From the NCBI GenBank assembly GCA_025933895.1, contig JAICZB010000031.1, positions 1 through 14,578 of the forward strand: a stretch of DNA of 14,578 nucleotides. The letters run 5' to 3'. The notes under the pieces were generated by a model. That model was not told the DNA's origin and searched no databases. It saw only the letters and a list, made by a program, of their open reading frames with translations. The number at the start of each line of letters is the position of its first letter. Position 1 is the stretch's first letter. Below are positions 12,892 through 14,578 of the stretch, piece by piece. The position numbers and the translations under genes are program-made. This DNA is from Thermoleophilia bacterium. Lineage in GTDB: Bacteria > Actinomycetota > Thermoleophilia > Gaiellales > Gaiellaceae.

Positions 12892-14027
12892 CCGTCCTCG
12901 AGCAGGCGAGCGAGTCGGGCTCCGCCGCGCTGCTCGAAGTCCGGCACGTCAAGAAGTACTTCCCGATCCGGAAGGGCCTCCTGCAGCGCGAGGTCGCGCG
13001 GGTGCACGCGGTGGACGACGTGAGCTTCGCCGTGCGGGAAGGGGAGACGCTCGGGCTGGTGGGTGAGTCCGGCTGCGGCAAGTCGACGCTCGGGCGCACG
13101 GTCGTCCGTCTGCTCGAGCCGACGGCCGGTGAGATCATCTTCCAGGGCACGCCGATCCAGAGTCTCGGGACGCGTCGCCTGCGACCGCTTCGGCGCGAGA
13201 TGCAGATGGTGTTCCAGGATCCGTACGCGTCGCTGAACCCCCGCAAGCGCGTCGGGACGATCGTCTCCGATCCCATGCGGATCCACGATCTCGGCAGCCG
13301 GGCCGAGCAGAAGCGGCGGGTGGCGGAGATCCTCGAGACGGTCGGTCTCTCCCCCGAGCACTACAACCGCTTCCCGCACGAGTTCTCCGGCGGTCAGCGC
13401 CAGCGGATCGGGATCGCGCGGGCGCTCGCGCTTCGCCCGAAGCTGATCATCGCGGACGAGCCCGTCTCGGCTCTCGACGTCTCCATCCAGTCACAGATGC
13501 TGAACCTGCTCGACGAGCTGCAGAAGGAGTTCCAGCTCACGTTCGTCTTCATCGCCCACGACCTCGGCGTCGTCCGGCATGTGAGTGACCGGATCGCGGT
13601 GATGTACCTCGGCAAGATCGTCGAGCTCTCGCCCGCCGAGGAGCTGTACACGCGGCCGATCATGCCGTACACCGAGGCGCTTCTCTCGGCGGTTCCGATC
13701 CCGGATCCGGACCTCGCCGAGAAGCGCGAGCGAATCGTTCTCGAGGGGGACGTGCCGAGCCCGATCAATCCGCCCAGCGGCTGCCGCTTCCATCCCCGCT
13801 GCCGCTACGCGACGGATGTCTGCCGGCAGATCGAGCCCCCGCTCGCCGACTACGGCAACGGCCATCTCGCGGCGTGCCATCACCCGCTCAACGTCGACAA
13901 GGCGACGCTGGAGCAAGTGGGCGTGTCGGAGCGGCACTCGCCGGCGGAGGCCGATCAGTCGGCGCTGCCGCAGGACACGTCGGGCCGCTCGAATCCGGCG
14001 GTTGCGCCCGATACCCGTTCGAGGTAG
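12888..14027 (+). CDS. OppF/DppF-type peptide ABC transporter ATPase
   Basis: A 379-residue partner ATPase. The N-terminal text VKKYFPIRKGLL is typical of OppF/DppF. It has Walker A GESGCGKS (59-66), Q-loop in VFQDPYASLNPR (Q110), signature FSGGQRQRIGIARAL (166-180), Walker B LIIADE with E191, and H224 in IAHD. The C-terminal domain carries C299, C305, C312 and C330 (C-x5-C-x6-C-x17-C), the same Fe-S-type spacing as in the neighbouring ATPase. A tail of about 45 residues after HHP (Ser/Ala/Pro/Asp-rich, 335-379) has no recognisable domain. It is somewhat longer than typical OppF because of this tail. GTG start lies in a GTGA overlap with the OppD-type gene. It is the last gene of the importer operon. 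No intrinsic terminator is visible after it. Confidence 0.94.
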   Translation: MTVLEQASESGSAALLEVRHVKKYFPIRKGLLQREVARVHAVDDVSFAVREGETLGLVGESGCGKSTLGRTVVRLLEPTAGEIIFQGTPIQSLGTRRLRPLRREMQMVFQDPYASLNPRKRVGTIVSDPMRIHDLGSRAEQKRRVAEILETVGLSPEHYNRFPHEFSGGQRQRIGIARALALRPKLIIADEPVSALDVSIQSQMLNLLDELQKEFQLTFVFIAHDLGVVRHVSDRIAVMYLGKIVELSPAEELYTRPIMPYTEALLSAVPIPDPDLAEKRERIVLEGDVPSPINPPSGCRFHPRCRYATDVCRQIEPPLADYGNGHLAACHHPLNVDKATLEQVGVSERHSPAEADQSALPQDTSGRSNPAVAPDTRSR

Positions 14028-14060
14028 CCCCAGGCGCTAAAGCGGCTGGAATCGGCCGCC

Positions 14061-14066
14061 GATACT
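14061..14066 (+). promoter_or_regulatory. Possible leaderless -10 element for the LuxR-type gene
   Basis: GATACT (4 of 6 matches to TATAAT) ends 6 nt before the GTG at 14073, the distance expected if transcription starts at the start codon. No ribosome site better than a G-run is present, and no clear -35 is seen. The evidence is weak. Confidence 0.3.
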
Positions 14067-14072
14067 CGGGGC

Positions 14073-14405
14073 GTGGACGCTGCGGAGCGCAAGGAGATCC
14101 TCAGCCGGTACCTGACGCACTCGCGCCGCTTCGAGGAGGTCGCGGCTCGGCGTCGCGGTGCCGGCGGCGCGGACGTGATTCCGCTTCAGAGCCCCCTTCG
14201 CGAGCTCGAGCAGGAGCCGACGGGTCGCGAGATCGAGGTCCTGCAGCTCATCTCCGACGGCCTCGTGAACCGCGAGATCGGCCAGAAGCTGTTCCTGTCC
14301 GAGGAAACCGTGAAATCGCACGTGCGGCATCTGCTTGCGAAGCTCCAGGCGCGTTCGCGGGCGCATGCAGTCGCGGTCGGCTTCCGCCGCGGTCTGATCG
14401 GCTAG
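14073..14405 (+). CDS. Small LuxR-family (GerE-type) HTH regulator without a receiver domain
   Basis: A 110-residue DNA-binding protein. The N-terminal 45 residues are charged and helical with no recognisable sensor or phospho-acceptor domain. Residues 46-107 form a LuxR/GerE helix-turn-helix: TGREIEVLQLISDGLVNREIGQKLFLSEETVKSHV, with the recognition helix around 77-90 and the dimer helix near LLAKLQARSRAHAV. It lies 45 nt after the transporter operon in the same direction, so it may be read through from it or have its own weak promoter. GTG 14073 is the start with the best fit. Its target is unknown. Immediately after the TAG is a DnaA-box-bearing dyad, so it may simply flank an origin region. 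Receiver-less proteins of this kind are common in actinobacteria. Confidence 0.85.
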   Translation: MDAAERKEILSRYLTHSRRFEEVAARRRGAGGADVIPLQSPLRELEQEPTGREIEVLQLISDGLVNREIGQKLFLSEETVKSHVRHLLAKLQARSRAHAVAVGFRRGLIG

Positions 14406-14409
14406 TTTC

Positions 14410-14439
14410 GTCCACAGAAGCGGTCAATCCGCTGTGGAC
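14410..14439. repeat. Dyad carrying two opposed DnaA-box-like arms
   Basis: GTCCACA and GCGG on the left (14410-14416 and 14420-14423) pair with CCGC and TGTGGAC on the right (14429-14439), with a GAA bulge and a TCAAT loop. It starts 5 nt after the LuxR gene stop, so a weak terminator role for that gene is an alternative, although an A-rich rather than T-rich stretch follows. Confidence 0.6.
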
Positions 14440-14453
14440 AAAGGAAAAACGAA

Positions 14454-14478
14454 GCGCCGGGTGAAGATCACCCGGCGC
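14454..14478 (-). terminator. Strong hairpin, terminator-like on the minus strand
   Basis: A perfect 10-bp GC-rich stem GCGCCGGGTG / CACCCGGCGC encloses the 5-nt loop AAGAT. On the minus strand it is followed by TTCGTTTTTCC, a T-rich run as in intrinsic terminators, which would end a leftward transcript coming from beyond the right edge. On the plus strand there is no U-run. No leftward gene is visible within the last 100 nt, so the assignment is tentative. Confidence 0.45.
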
Positions 14479-14516
14479 CCGTGAAACCACGTTTCCGCCT
14501 CTCAGCCCTTATCCGG

Positions 14517-14534
14517 ATCCCCCGCAGGGGGGAT
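14517..14534. repeat. Short G/C-run hairpin in the DnaA-box region
   Basis: ATCCCCC (14517-14523) and GGGGGAT (14528-14534) form a perfect 7-bp stem with a GCAG loop, 10 nt before the perfect DnaA box. Its role is unknown. Confidence 0.45.
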
Positions 14535-14578
14535 GATCACAGGCTGTGGATAACGGACTATGCGACGGCTCTACCAGA

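Larger units (their letters stand above)
14406..14578. other. Candidate oriC or DnaA-bound regulatory region (right end, incomplete)
   Basis: This non-coding stretch holds three DnaA-box-like 9-mers: TCGTCCACA (14408-14416, plus), TTGTCCACA (minus strand, 14433-14441) and a perfect TTATCCACA (minus strand, 14545-14553). A weaker TTATCCGGA (7 of 9) is at 14509-14517. The first two fit the relaxed actinobacterial box pattern and form the arms of a dyad. I saw no other full match elsewhere in the window. An A-rich patch lies at 14440-14453 (AAAGGAAAAAC). No long AT-rich unwinding element and no dnaA or dnaN gene is seen before the window ends. An ATG at 14560 opens a frame of six codons to the edge (MRRLYQ) that cannot be identified. 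The region may be an origin, or a DnaA-regulated promoter. Confidence 0.5.

Noticed and set aside
14481..14495. ParB parS-like site (GTGAAAC then CACGTTTC)
   Set aside because: The half sites occur in the wrong order relative to the parS palindrome TGTTTCACGTGAAACA, so it is only a 5-bp GAAAC/GTTTC dyad.
14560..14578. Possible start of rpmH or dnaA at the ATG near the right edge
   Set aside because: Only six codons (MRRLYQ) are visible, with no ribosome site. The next base does not fit the Pro expected after MKRTYQ of ribosomal protein L34, and the text is unlike DnaA.

Overview
The window is GC-rich DNA (about two thirds G+C by eye) from a free-living bacterium, most likely a deep-branching actinobacterium such as Thermoleophilia (Gaiellales/Solirubrobacterales). 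This is an inference from protein character. TopA has the actinobacterial C-terminal GRYGPY repeats and basic tail. The DEDDh exonuclease/GIY-YIG/UVR fusion is actinobacterial in style, and GTG starts and leaderless gene starts are common. There are no rRNA or tRNA genes, insertion sequences, CRISPR arrays or phage genes.

Left part (1-3303, rightward): the 3' two thirds of topA (DNA topoisomerase I), a 215-240 nt leader, and a sigma-70 gene of the RpoD type. The leader holds small hairpins and a short motif resembling the conserved H71 region of 23S rRNA. The sigma gene lacks an ATG start and ends in a TTAA shared with the stop codon of the convergent next gene.

Middle (3300-5527, leftward): a uridine-kinase-like P-loop protein whose start lies inside the 3' end of the upstream gene, and a 570-residue DnaQ-type exonuclease fused to a UvrC/Cho-like GIY-YIG nuclease with a UVR motif. 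The exonuclease gene starts at 5527 in a CATG shared with the divergent NlpC/P60 gene. Each ATG has a TAGNCT hexamer exactly 7 nt upstream, which suggests paired leaderless promoters.

Right part (5526-14027, rightward): an apparent operon of an SH3b-NlpC/P60 peptidase without a signal peptide, two tandem paralogous OppA-type lipoproteins, OppC- and OppB-type permeases (C before B), and OppD- and OppF-type ATPases with C-terminal Fe-S-type cysteine motifs. Hairpin clusters sit in the two long gaps that flank the second binding protein. Together the genes form a complete peptide importer. The adjoining cytoplasmic-looking NlpC/P60 enzyme makes murein-peptide uptake and recycling a plausible but unproven role.

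Far right (14073-14578): a small HTH-only LuxR-type regulator, then a non-coding end with three DnaA-box-like 9-mers, one a perfect TTATCCACA, and strong hairpins. This is a candidate replication origin or DnaA-controlled regulatory region that runs out of the window. The most interesting points are this DnaA-box cluster, the symmetric leaderless divergent start at 5513-5540, the triple hairpin at 7909-7959, and the NlpC/P60-peptide importer association.
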